Positions 54,187 to 63,630 of a stretch of DNA of 64,000 bases are shown here, one piece after another; within the stretch, counting starts at the first letter, position 1; the number at the start of each line of letters is the position of its first letter. The notes under the pieces are model-generated. The model was not told where the DNA came from and did no database searches. It saw only the letters and a list, made by a program, of their open reading frames with translations. The translations under genes and the position numbers were made by a program. The stretch is from JAEUMG01 sp046349315 (GTDB taxonomy: Bacteria; Pseudomonadota; Alphaproteobacteria; Rhizobiales; Aestuariivirgaceae), in assembly GCA_046349315.1 (NCBI GenBank), contig JAXMCQ010000007.1:124001-188000 (forward strand). The letters run 5' to 3'.

Positions 54187-56697
54187 CTAGGAAGTTTTCC
54201 GACGCCACCATCCGGCTTTGGGCTGAGCGGGAGCCTCGCTGACGGTGGCGCTGGGCGGCTGCCATTTTCGCGTCGGCGCGTCGGCATCTCGCAACGAAGG
54301 TGCGGGCGCTTCTGCAGCCTCTGCCTCAACTGGCTCACGAGGGGGAGGGGACGCGATCGACTCAGCTTCCACCATCCGGATTTCTGCCACTTGCGCTTGC
54401 GGTGAACTGGGCGAACCTGACAAATCCTCCACTGACGACAAATCCTCGCGTTGCCGCCGTTCTCCACGTTCATGCCGCGAGCCACGATCACGTCGGCCAC
54501 GGCCACGGCCATGTCGGTCGCGATGCTCGCCGCGCGACTGCTCGCTATCGGCGTCGACCTCGCGGGGGGCTTCTCCGTCGACGGCACCTTCGATCTCTGA
54601 ATCGTCGTCGATCATCGGCTGCTCGCCGAGACCAGGCACTTCGCTAGGCCGGTCTCGCTCCATCCCATGCTCGCCACCTTCGCGACCGCGCCGGCCACCC
54701 CGTCGTCCACGCCGCCGCCGCCGCCGGCGGCCGCCGTCTTCATGGTCATCGCCGCTACGCTGCTCGCCGGCGTCGCCGGAAGATTGTTCGGCAATTTCCT
54801 CGCTCTCAGACGCCGCCACGTCTTCGACTGCTTCCACCTCGCTATAGGCGGAGTCGATCATGACCGGAGCTGCCACCGGCCGCTTTGCCGGTAGGGCGCG
54901 CTCAGCGCCTCGTTCGATCGTTGCCTGCGAGGATTTCACCTCATGGCTCGGCGACAGGAAGATGGAAATCCCGTAATTGGTCTCGATCGCGAGCAGATGA
55001 TCCCGCTTCTCGTTGAGGACGTAGAAGGCCACCTCGGGATGGCACTTGACGGTGAGATTTTCCGGCTTGCGGCTGATGAGATTTTCCTCGATCGCGCGCA
55101 GGACCGACAAGGCGCAAGATGAAATTGAGCGGACGATCCCGCGGCCCTCGCATGTCGGACACACCTTCGTAGAGCCTTCAAGCAGCCCGGGCCGCAAGCG
55201 CTGACGTGACATCTCAAGCAGGCCGAAGTGACTTATCCGGCCGACCTGGATGCGCGCCCGGTCATGCTTGAGCGCCTCTTTCAATCGCCGTTCGACGCCG
55301 CGATTGTTGCGCTTTTCCTCCATATCGATGAAGTCGATGACGATCAGACCGGCGAGATCGCGCAATCGCAATTGCCGCGCGATTTCGTCGGACGCCTCAA
55401 GATTGGTCTTGTAGGCGGTGTCCTCGATATTGTGCTCGCGGGTCGCCTTGCCGGAGTTGATGTCGATCGAAACCAGCGCTTCGGTCTGGTTGATCACCAT
55501 GTAACCGCCAGACTGCAACGTGACGGTCGGGGAGAATAGCGTGTCGAGTTGGGATTCAACCTGATGGCGTGAGAAGAGCGGCCGGGCGTCCTTGTAGAGC
55601 TTCACATTCCGAGCATGGCTCGGCATGAGCATCTTCATGAAGTCCTTGGCCTCGCGATATGCGTCCTCGCCCTCGACCAGAACCTCTTCAACGTCCTTCG
55701 TGTAGAGATCCCGGATCGCGCGCTTGATCAGGCTCCCTTCTTCGTAGACGAGGGCAGGGGCCTGCGAACTGAGAGTCAGGTCGCGGACATTCTCCCAAAG
55801 TCGAATCAGGTAGTCGAAATCGCGCTTGATCTCCGTCTTCGTCCGCTGTGCCCCGGCAGTGCGAACGATAAGGCCCATTCCTTCCGGCACTTCGATATCG
55901 CGTGCCACTTCCTTGAGGCGGCGGCGATCACCGGCATCGGTGATCTTGCGCGAGATACCCCCGCCACGCGCCGTGTTGGGCATCAGGACGCAATAGCGTC
56001 CGGCAAGCGAAAGATAGGTGGTCAGCGCGGCGCCCTTATTGCCACGCTCTTCCTTGACAACCTGAACCAGAATGACTTGGCGACGCTTGATCACCTCCTG
56101 GATCTTGTAATTGCGCCGCGGAGGGCGGCGAGGCCGCTGGGGGACCTCCTCGAGTGCGTCCTCGGCTCCGACCGATTCGATCCGCTGGCCTTCGGAGTCC
56201 TCCTCGACCGTTTCGATGCCGCCGCCAACAGCTTCACCGCTTGGACGTTCGTCGCTTCCGGTCTCTTCGCTCCCGGTTAGCCGCTGAGCTTCTTGCCGTG
56301 TCGTTTGTTCTCCGGCCGGTTCGGGACCGGAACTGGCCTGAGCCGGCTCCGGAGGAGAAGGCTCCTGATCGGCGTCATCGCCGTTTTCTTCCTCAGCCTC
56401 GCGATGAGCATACTCCTCCTCTTGTTGGAGGAGTGCCTGGCGGTCGGCAACGGGAATTTGATAATAGTCAGGATGGATTTCGCTAAAGGCCAGAAATCCG
56501 TGTCGGTTCCCGCCATAGTCCACAAAAGCAGCTTGCAGGGACGGCTCTACGCGCGTCACCTTGGCAAGATAAATATTGCCTTTCAGCTGTTTGCGGCTGG
56601 CGCTCTCGTAGTCAAATTCCTCGATACGGTCGCCTCGTGACACGACAACCCGGGTTTCCTCAGGATGCGTGGCATCGATGAGCATCTTGCTGCCCAT
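54187..56697 (-). CDS. rne: ribonuclease E
   Basis: An 836-residue endoribonuclease and degradosome scaffold. The S1 RNA-binding domain (about 38-220) is split by a long acidic, low-complexity insertion (about 95-190, EAEEENGDDADQEPSPPEP onward), as in other alphaproteobacteria. The catalytic core has VSIDINSGKATREHNIEDTAY and LAGLIVIDFIDMEEKRNN with the metal-binding aspartates, and the Zn-link CPTCEGRG. From about residue 640 the C terminus is disordered, Arg/Glu-rich with a GRRRRRRRGRRGGRR stretch that should bind RNA and partners. AGGA precedes ATG 56697. Confidence 0.95.
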   Translation of the reverse strand: MGSKMLIDATHPEETRVVVSRGDRIEEFDYESASRKQLKGNIYLAKVTRVEPSLQAAFVDYGGNRHGFLAFSEIHPDYYQIPVADRQALLQQEEEYAHREAEEENGDDADQEPSPPEPAQASSGPEPAGEQTTRQEAQRLTGSEETGSDERPSGEAVGGGIETVEEDSEGQRIESVGAEDALEEVPQRPRRPPRRNYKIQEVIKRRQVILVQVVKEERGNKGAALTTYLSLAGRYCVLMPNTARGGGISRKITDAGDRRRLKEVARDIEVPEGMGLIVRTAGAQRTKTEIKRDFDYLIRLWENVRDLTLSSQAPALVYEEGSLIKRAIRDLYTKDVEEVLVEGEDAYREAKDFMKMLMPSHARNVKLYKDARPLFSRHQVESQLDTLFSPTVTLQSGGYMVINQTEALVSIDINSGKATREHNIEDTAYKTNLEASDEIARQLRLRDLAGLIVIDFIDMEEKRNNRGVERRLKEALKHDRARIQVGRISHFGLLEMSRQRLRPGLLEGSTKVCPTCEGRGIVRSISSCALSVLRAIEENLISRKPENLTVKCHPEVAFYVLNEKRDHLLAIETNYGISIFLSPSHEVKSSQATIERGAERALPAKRPVAAPVMIDSAYSEVEAVEDVAASESEEIAEQSSGDAGEQRSGDDHEDGGRRRRRRRGRRGGRRGREGGEHGMERDRPSEVPGLGEQPMIDDDSEIEGAVDGEAPREVDADSEQSRGEHRDRHGRGRGRRDRGSRHERGERRQREDLSSVEDLSGSPSSPQAQVAEIRMVEAESIASPPPREPVEAEAAEAPAPSLRDADAPTRKWQPPSATVSEAPAQPKAGWWRRKTS

Positions 56698-57212
56698 TTT
56701 ATTCGTTCCTTGGCGCGGCTTGGCGGCATCGGCAATCTTACCCCGGCTCCGGATGCACGTTGTACTGAGCGTCTGCGGGCCAACCTGCGCGTGTGAGGCA
56801 TGTCAGTCGCGCGACCTGCGGTTACTCGCGTCACAGCCGCGAAACCTCTCGCAAGAGACTGATTTTGCTGTGGTGCCGCCGCGATGGACATGCCTCTGGT
56901 TTCCATTTGCCCCGGTCGAGCCGAAGCGGTGATTAGGTGCTGCGATTCGCGGATATCTTCCGCACGGAGCAGCGGACTCCAACTGGAAGTCCCTTCCCGG
57001 AACGCATCAGGGCCGAGCGAGCTTCGTTCTTCCGGACGCTCTTCCCGAAGCGGAATTTCATGCACCGAACATTGATTGGAGCAGCCGCTCAAAATCTAAC
57101 GTGACGGTGACGCGTCTGATTTAGGGGACTGCAGGAGGCTTGGCAAGTCACCAAAGCGAAACCTCCGGTTAACCACGCAGCGGCTAGCCTGCCAGCTTGC
57201 AGGGCTGAGGAC
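56698..57212. other. 515-bp divergent gap between rne and amiC
   Basis: No credible gene. The stretch should hold the rne leader (minus strand) and the amidase promoter. Imperfect stems are visible, such as GGTT(T)CGCG..CGCG..AACC around 56833-56860 and AGCCTGC..GCAGGGCT at about 57184-57206. Long rne leaders mediate RNase E self-control in other bacteria; this one is only a candidate. Confidence 0.4.
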
Positions 57213-58607
57213 ATGCGGGACGTGAAGGGCATCAAACGACGGAACGGAATTCTCCGGAGACTTGGAGTGGCCGTCGCACGACTGTCGATGCTCTTCTGTT
57301 TTCTCATTGTTTTTCATGATCTTGCGGCGATTGCTGAAACTCCGAAGGCAACTGGCGCCCGCGTAAGCGGCGATACGACCCGCAGTAGGTTTGTCGCCGA
57401 TCTGACCGCTCCGGTTGGCTACAACGTGTATGTGCTGGCGAATCCATATCGGGTCGTCATCGACATGCCGGAGATTAACTTCCAATTGCCGCCCGGAATT
57501 GGGGAGCAAGTGCGGGGTCTTATCCGCGAATACCGGTACGGGAAGCTCGATAAAGGTCAGTCGCGGTTCGTTTTGGATGTTGCCGGGCCAGTTCTCATTC
57601 AGAAATCTTTCCTGATAACGCCGCAAGGAGATCAACCTGCCCGAATTGTCGTCGATATTGTGCCCACCGACCAGGCAACTTTTCTGAAAACCCACCTCGC
57701 CGAACAAGTGGAAACTGCCAAGGCCGACATGGCTGCTTACGCCAATACGGGTGCGTCAATAGAACCGGCAGTGGAAGCGGTCGACGAGGCACCCGAAGCC
57801 CTTCCATTCACGGGGGCAAGTTTTCTGAAACAGCCAATTCCGTTGCCGCGGCCCAAGCCGGGGAGTGCGAGGATTGTGTTGTCTCCCGATGATGAGCCTC
57901 AGGCTAAGGCGGAGAACGGCAGGCGTGTTATCGTCATCGATCCGGGTCACGGTGGCATTGATCCAGGAGCCATAGGCGTGGGGAAGACCAAAGAAAAAGA
58001 TGTTGTCCTCGCTTTCGCTTTGGTCCTCCGGGACAGGTTGCGCGCCACGGGGCGCTATGATGTCGTGATGACACGGGACACCGACAGTTTTGTAACCTTG
58101 AAGGAGCGCGTGAGAATTGCGCGGAAGGCCCAGGCCGATCTGTTTGTGGCTGTTCATGCCGACAAGGTTAGGGGGCCAACCGCCCGGGGAGCGACCGTCT
58201 ACACGCTTTCGGAGAAGGCTTCCGATGCTGAGGCAGAGGCACTGGCCCGGAAGGAGAACCTCGCCGACGTCATTGGCGGGGTGGACCTGGGCGGCAGCGA
58301 GGAGGTCAACGATATCCTGATCGACCTGACGCAACGCGAGACGAAGAATCATTCGATGTTCTTCGCCAAAAAGGCGGTCCGTGAACTGAACTCCGTCACA
58401 TTGATGACCGGCCGCCCCGTGCGCTCGGCAGGCTTTGTCGTCTTGAAGGCGCCTGACATCCCCTCTGTGCTGCTGGAGCTGGGCTATCTATCCAGCGATG
58501 CGGACGAAAAGCTGTTAAACAGCGACGCTTGGCGCGCAAAAGTCTCGACTTCGCTGGTCACGGCCATTGACGGCTACATGGCGACGGAAATCGCGCAGCG
58601 CCAATAG
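57213..58607 (+). CDS. amiC: N-acetylmuramoyl-L-alanine amidase (AmiC type)
   Basis: A 464-residue periplasmic enzyme that cleaves the stem peptide from MurNAc to split septal wall. N-terminal signal (about 20-42), an AMIN domain (about 50-150; RSRFVADLTAPVGYNVYVLANPYRVVIDMPE), a linker, and Amidase_3 (about 240-460). Zinc ligands are His in VIDPGHGG, Glu in TKEKD, His in VAVHADK; the catalytic Glu is in LLELGYLSS. GAGGAC precedes the ATG. Divergent from rne, followed by PBP1a, a usual order. Confidence 0.95.
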   Translation: MRDVKGIKRRNGILRRLGVAVARLSMLFCFLIVFHDLAAIAETPKATGARVSGDTTRSRFVADLTAPVGYNVYVLANPYRVVIDMPEINFQLPPGIGEQVRGLIREYRYGKLDKGQSRFVLDVAGPVLIQKSFLITPQGDQPARIVVDIVPTDQATFLKTHLAEQVETAKADMAAYANTGASIEPAVEAVDEAPEALPFTGASFLKQPIPLPRPKPGSARIVLSPDDEPQAKAENGRRVIVIDPGHGGIDPGAIGVGKTKEKDVVLAFALVLRDRLRATGRYDVVMTRDTDSFVTLKERVRIARKAQADLFVAVHADKVRGPTARGATVYTLSEKASDAEAEALARKENLADVIGGVDLGGSEEVNDILIDLTQRETKNHSMFFAKKAVRELNSVTLMTGRPVRSAGFVVLKAPDIPSVLLELGYLSSDADEKLLNSDAWRAKVSTSLVTAIDGYMATEIAQRQ

Positions 58608-58731
58608 TTTAGGTTCCTCGCCGCTAGCCTGCCACAATCCCCGCGTAGCCGAATTTGCCGGGCGGCGCGATTTGGCTTAGGGCACTGACCGGACGCGAGT
58701 ACCGCATCTTGATGATGGCGAACGGGGCGAA

Positions 58732-61206
58732 ATGCTGAGATTTCTGGGCTGGCTGTTTACCTGCGGGACGGTGATCTTTCTCGCCCTCGCCGGAGGGTTA
58801 GCCTATGTGGTCTGGCAGACGTCGAAGGACCTGCCGGACTATACCCAGCTTGCCCAGTACGAGCCTCCCGTCATGACCCGGATATACGCCTCCGACGGGT
58901 CGCTTCTTGCGGAATATTACGACCAGCGGCGCCAGTTCGTTCCCATAGCGGCCGTGCCACAACGGCTCGTGCGGGCGTTTGTCTCGGCCGAAGATAAGAC
59001 CTTTTTCGAACACGGCGGACTCGATTGGCAGGGCATTGCTGTTGCCGGCTATCGCTATCTTCAGGTCAAGCTGACCGGCAAAGGCCAAATTGTCGGCGCA
59101 TCGACAATCACCCAGCAAGTTGCGAAGAACTTCCTCCTCGGCAATGAGAAATCGATCGAACGGAAGCTGCGCGAAGCTCTGGTCGTCCAGAGGATCGAAA
59201 GAACCTTCAGCAAGGACAAGATTCTCGAACTCTACCTCAACGAGATCTTCTTTGGCTTCAACTCATACGGCATCGCCGCCGCATCGCTGAACTATTTCGG
59301 CAAATCGCTAAGCGATTTGTCGCTAGCGGAGATGGCCTATCTTGCCGCCCTGCCTAAGGGCCCGAACAACTACCATCCGTTCCGAAACACCGCGCGCGCC
59401 ATCGAGCGGCGAAACTGGGTTCTCGGTCAGATGTTTGCCAACGGCTACATCACTGAGCCAGAGATGAAGGAGGCGCAGGCCCAACCTTTAAAAGTATCGA
59501 CACGGCCACTGGGCGCGCAGCAGTTCGCTGCTGAGTCGTTTAGCGAAGAAGTTCGTCGCGAGCTTGTTGCCCTCTACGGCGAGAGCCGTCTCCTGAAGGG
59601 CGGCCTGTCGGTCAAAACCACGCTCGATCCCAAGCTCCAGATTTATGCACGCCAAGCCTTGGCCCGCGGCTTGATCCAGTTCGATCGCAAGCGCGGCTTT
59701 CGCGGTCCGATCAAGCAGATCGATACCACTGGCGATTGGGGCGATGTCCTCGGCAAGATGAACGTGCCGTCGGATATTGCGCCGTGGCGGCTGGCTGTCG
59801 TGCTCGAGACGAATGACACGGGCGCTGTGATTGGCCTGCAGCCGAAGAAGCTTGGCTCTGGGGCGCTTGAAGATACCCGGGAGAAGGCTTTAGTCCCCTT
59901 GGCCCTTCTGTCCTGGGCCCGCAAATATCAGGACGGCACAGCGCTCGGCCCCCAGGTCAAAGCGGCTAGCGATATTCTGGCCATCGGCGATGTCATCTAC
60001 GTCGCACCAAGCAAGGACAAGACCCAGTGGCATCTGGTTCAAATGCCGGATGTCGAGGGCGCCATGGTCGCGATGGATCCTCACACGGGTCGCGTACTGG
60101 CGATGGTCGGAGGATTTTCGTACGGCAAGAGTCAGTTCAATCGCGCCGTCCAGGCACTGAGGCAACCGGGCTCTTCTTTCAAGCCGTTTGTCTATGCCGC
60201 GGCGCTCGACAATGGCTACACGCCGTCAAGCGTTGTGCTTGACGCGCCGATCGAATTCAAAATGCCAAGCGGCGAAACCTGGAAACCAAAGAATTACCAG
60301 AATAAGTATTTCGGTCCCTCGACCCTCCGGCGTGGCATTGAACTCTCCAGGAACGTGATGACCGTTCGCCTGGCTCACGACCTCGGCATGAGCAAAATCG
60401 CCGATTTGGCGCGGCGCCTCGGTATCTACGACAGCTTGCCCAATCAGCTTGCTATGGCGCTTGGTGCCGGCGAAACGACCCTTCTAAAGATGACCACAGC
60501 CTACAGTATGCTCGACAACGGTGGAAAGAAGATTGAGCCGACCTTGATCGACCGTGTTCAGGATCGGTACGGCAAGACAGTCTTCCGGCATGACACGCGC
60601 GATTGTTCGGTTTGCACGGCCGATAGCTGGCACGATCAGGCCGAACCGGAACTCTTTGATGATCGTCCGGAAGTCATGAATCCGTACACTGCTTATCAGA
60701 TCACCTCCATGCTCGAAGGCGTTGTGGAACGCGGCACCGGCAAGAAGCTTCTGGCAGTCGGGAAGCCGGTTGCCGGGAAGACCGGAACCTCGAACGAAGA
60801 GCGGGACGCCTGGTTTATTGGCTTCACGCCTGATCTGACGGTCGGCGTTTATGTCGGCTATGACAATCCCAAGCCCATGGGCAAGGGGCGCACCGGCGGC
60901 GAATTGGCGGCACCTATCGTTGCCGATTTCATGCAACTCGCCTTGAAAGATAAGCCTGCGACGCCATTTCGCGTGCCGAAAGGCATCGAGCTCATGCCGA
61001 TCAACGTCAAGACCGGGCAGCGCGATCTCTTCGGCGAGGCGGGCGTCATCCTCGAGGCTTTCAAGCCCGGCGACGAAGTGCCTGAGTCGACCAAGATTAT
61101 TGGTGAGGGTGTTGCCGCAAGTGCCGAAGCCGCGCCGCGCCAGGATGCAGGGAGCGAGGCGGTGATCGAAGGCGGATTGACGACCGGTACCGGCGGCCTT
61201 TATTGA
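58732..61206 (+). CDS. mrcA: penicillin-binding protein 1A
   Basis: An 824-residue bifunctional peptidoglycan synthase. One N-terminal membrane helix (8-30). The GT51 glycosyltransferase domain has Glu87 in SAEDKTFFEHGG and GASTITQQVAKN. An OB-like linker follows. The transpeptidase has S481-S-F-K484, SRN (ELSRNVMTV) and K683-T-G-T. Intact in all motifs. It follows amiC by 125 bp and precedes prfB. Confidence 0.96.
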   Translation: MLRFLGWLFTCGTVIFLALAGGLAYVVWQTSKDLPDYTQLAQYEPPVMTRIYASDGSLLAEYYDQRRQFVPIAAVPQRLVRAFVSAEDKTFFEHGGLDWQGIAVAGYRYLQVKLTGKGQIVGASTITQQVAKNFLLGNEKSIERKLREALVVQRIERTFSKDKILELYLNEIFFGFNSYGIAAASLNYFGKSLSDLSLAEMAYLAALPKGPNNYHPFRNTARAIERRNWVLGQMFANGYITEPEMKEAQAQPLKVSTRPLGAQQFAAESFSEEVRRELVALYGESRLLKGGLSVKTTLDPKLQIYARQALARGLIQFDRKRGFRGPIKQIDTTGDWGDVLGKMNVPSDIAPWRLAVVLETNDTGAVIGLQPKKLGSGALEDTREKALVPLALLSWARKYQDGTALGPQVKAASDILAIGDVIYVAPSKDKTQWHLVQMPDVEGAMVAMDPHTGRVLAMVGGFSYGKSQFNRAVQALRQPGSSFKPFVYAAALDNGYTPSSVVLDAPIEFKMPSGETWKPKNYQNKYFGPSTLRRGIELSRNVMTVRLAHDLGMSKIADLARRLGIYDSLPNQLAMALGAGETTLLKMTTAYSMLDNGGKKIEPTLIDRVQDRYGKTVFRHDTRDCSVCTADSWHDQAEPELFDDRPEVMNPYTAYQITSMLEGVVERGTGKKLLAVGKPVAGKTGTSNEERDAWFIGFTPDLTVGVYVGYDNPKPMGKGRTGGELAAPIVADFMQLALKDKPATPFRVPKGIELMPINVKTGQRDLFGEAGVILEAFKPGDEVPESTKIIGEGVAASAEAAPRQDAGSEAVIEGGLTTGTGGLY

Positions 61207-61239
61207 CGCCTTAGACCCCGCTCAATTGCTGGATAGGAC

Positions 61240-62371
61240 ATGCGCGCCGAGATTACCGACGTCGTCGACAATATGAAGCAGTCTATTGGACTGCTGAGGA
61301 GGCATCTTTGACTGGGATGCAGCCCAAAAGAAGCTCGCCGAACTAAACGCTCGCGCTGAGGACCCTTCGCTGTGGAATGATCCGCAGAAGGCGCAGGAAG
61401 TCATGCGCCGCCGCCAGGATCTCGACAATCGGATCAACCTGGTTCTGAGACTCGAACGCTCGATCTCCGACAATGTCGACATGATTGATCTCGGTGAGGC
61501 GGAGGGTGACGCTGCCATTGTTGCCGAGGCCGAAGCGGCACTCACTGCTCTAAGGGACGAAGTAGCAGAGCACGAGCTTGAAACATTGCTCTCCGGCGAA
61601 GCCGACGCCAATGACACCTTCCTCCAAATCAATGCCGGAGCAGGGGGCACGGAGAGCCAGGACTGGGCTCGGATGCTAATGCGCATGTACGTGCGTTGGG
61701 GGGAGCGCCACGGCTATTCTGTCGATATCCTGGACGAACACCCCGGCGAAGAAGCGGGCATCAAATCCGCCACCATGCAGGTTAAGGGGCACAATGCCTA
61801 TGGCTGGCTGAAGACCGAATCCGGCGTTCACAGGCTCGTGCGAATCTCGCCCTTCGATTCGAATGCCCGGCGGCACACCTCGTTTGCATCCATCTGGGTT
61901 TACCCGGTGGTCGATGACGAGATCGACATCCAGGTCAATGAGAGCGAGTGCAAGATCGACACCTACCGCGCGTCCGGTGCGGGCGGCCAGCATATCAACA
62001 CGACCGATTCCGCGGTCCGCATCACCCATATCCCGACCGGCATCGTAGTGGCCTGCCAGAGCGAGCGGTCACAGCACAAGAACCGTTCAACCGCCTGGAA
62101 GATGCTGAAAGCGCGCCTGTACGAGCTCGAGCTGCAGAAGCAGCAAGAGAAGATTGACGCCGCGAACGCCAAGAAGACCGATATCGGCTGGGGCCACCAG
62201 ATCCGCTCTTACGTCCTGCAGCCCTATCAGTTGGTGAAAGACCTCCGAACCGGCACCACAAGCACATCGCCGGGCGTGGTTCTTGACGGGGATATCGACC
62301 AATTTATCCAGGCTTCGCTGGCGCAGCGGGTCCATGGTGGTGGACCCGAGGCCGTCGAGGACATCGATTGA
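61240..62371 (+). CDS. prfB: peptide chain release factor 2, made by programmed +1 frameshift
   Basis: Release factor for UAA and UGA codons. The first 23 codons run from ATG 61240 (GGATAGG upstream) to an in-frame TGA at 61309-61311; reading then shifts +1 and continues from GAC 61310 to 62371, giving about 376 residues. The SPF recognition tripeptide (RISPFDSNARR) and catalytic GGQ (ASGAGGQHINTTDSAV) are intact. An annotation limited to one frame would begin near 61403 and lose the N terminus. Frameshifting falls as RF2 rises, so the gene is self-regulated. Confidence 0.96.
61297..61312 (+). promoter_or_regulatory. prfB programmed frameshift site
   Basis: AGGAGG (61297-61302), three bases, then CTT-TGA-C (61306-61312). 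Spacing and slip codon match the E. coli site (AGGGGG-TAT-CTT-TGA-C). The internal Shine-Dalgarno-like sequence pushes the paused ribosome forward. Confidence 0.96.
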
Positions 62372-62452
62372 CTTCGATCAGCGTTGCTATGCGCTGGACG
62401 CCGCGCGCAGGCTCGGCCATTCTCTGCCTTGTGACCCAGTAATCTTCTCCGG

Positions 62453-63478
62453 ATGTCGCCGATGCTCAATCTCGATTCGCGTTACTACGTCGATCCTGCA
62501 GTCTATGAGCGCGAACGCACCCGGCTCTTCCCCAAAACTTGGCAATTGCTTGGGCCGGCTTCGGAACTGGCGCAACGTGGCGCCTATTCGGCGATCGAAA
62601 TTGCCGGGCACAAGGTCTTTGCGATCCGTGGCAAGGACGGAAAGCTCAGGGCGTTTCGCAATCTTTGCCGCCATCGCGGTGCGCGTCTCCTGGCCGAGGG
62701 GACCGGGCGCTGCCCCACAATCCGGTGTCCGTATCATCAATGGGTATGGGCCGATGACGGCCGTCTCATGAACGTGCCCTGGTTTGGCGAAGATACTGAC
62801 TTCCGCCTGGAGGATTGGCGTCTCGAGGAAATAGCCTTGGCTGAATGGCGAGGGCTGGTCTTCGTCGCCATTGACCCCGCGACCTCGCTTGAAACACAGC
62901 TTGGCGATGTTATCGACGAATTGCGCGACGAGCCGATCGAGTCTTACAAAGCCGTTCAGGTCGAGCGTATGAGCTTCGACGCCAATTGGAAGATCTACAC
63001 GGACAACTTTGTCGAGGGTTACCACATCCCGGGCATCCACCCGAACTTCTTCGCGGCCATCGACTTCGAGCAGTTCAAGACCACTGCCCATGACGGCATG
63101 GTCCGCATGAGCGCGCCGCCGCGCGAAGGCTTGTTCTATCGCGGCAAGTGGCTCTGGATGTGGCCCAACTGGACGTTGTCGCTGTTCGATGGCGGGATGA
63201 ACACCTCGCGGATCAACCCGCTTGATGAAAATCGCACCGAGCTCATCTATCATTTCTACTTTGCCGACACCTCCGAAGCGACGGCGGCAGCGCGGGCCGA
63301 CACGATTGCCCGTAATCTTGCCGTGGTCCGCGAGGATTTTGAGATCTGCCTCGAAACGCACCGCAATTACGCTTCAGGCGACTACAGCCCCGGCCCCTTG
63401 TCCCCGCGACATGAGAAGGGGGTGGTATATTTCCAGAACATGGTCAGTAATGTTATCGGGCCTTTGTCGGCTGCTTAG
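62453..63478 (+). CDS. Rieske-type aromatic ring-hydroxylating oxygenase, alpha subunit
   Basis: A 341-residue enzyme. Rieske 2Fe-2S ligands are C72-x-H74 and C92-x2-H95 (CRHRGAR, CPYHQW). The mononuclear iron site is His191 and His196 (EGYHIPGIHP) with Asp295 in VREDFEI. Family members hydroxylate aromatics or demethylate betaine-like amines; the substrate cannot be told here, and no ferredoxin, reductase or beta-subunit gene lies next to it in the window. An ATG nine bases downstream (62462) is an alternative start. Confidence 0.9.
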   Translation: MSPMLNLDSRYYVDPAVYERERTRLFPKTWQLLGPASELAQRGAYSAIEIAGHKVFAIRGKDGKLRAFRNLCRHRGARLLAEGTGRCPTIRCPYHQWVWADDGRLMNVPWFGEDTDFRLEDWRLEEIALAEWRGLVFVAIDPATSLETQLGDVIDELRDEPIESYKAVQVERMSFDANWKIYTDNFVEGYHIPGIHPNFFAAIDFEQFKTTAHDGMVRMSAPPREGLFYRGKWLWMWPNWTLSLFDGGMNTSRINPLDENRTELIYHFYFADTSEATAAARADTIARNLAVVREDFEICLETHRNYASGDYSPGPLSPRHEKGVVYFQNMVSNVIGPLSAA

Positions 63479-63630
63479 TGCCATGCTTTGGCCGCGTTTG
63501 ACCCTCTATCTCTAGCCCGGTCTGGGACGGCTGGCCTTACCTATGGTATTGGAACAGCTGGCTATGGTCGATTCTTGCGGCCTTGGCGTGCCAATTCGTG
63601 GCCCCCACCGCCACTGTAAAAGGACTGGGA

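Noticed and set aside
54245..54847. Plus-strand frame rich in Ser/Arg opposite the rne 3' half
   Set aside because: Low-complexity antisense of the Arg/Glu-rich RNase E tail.
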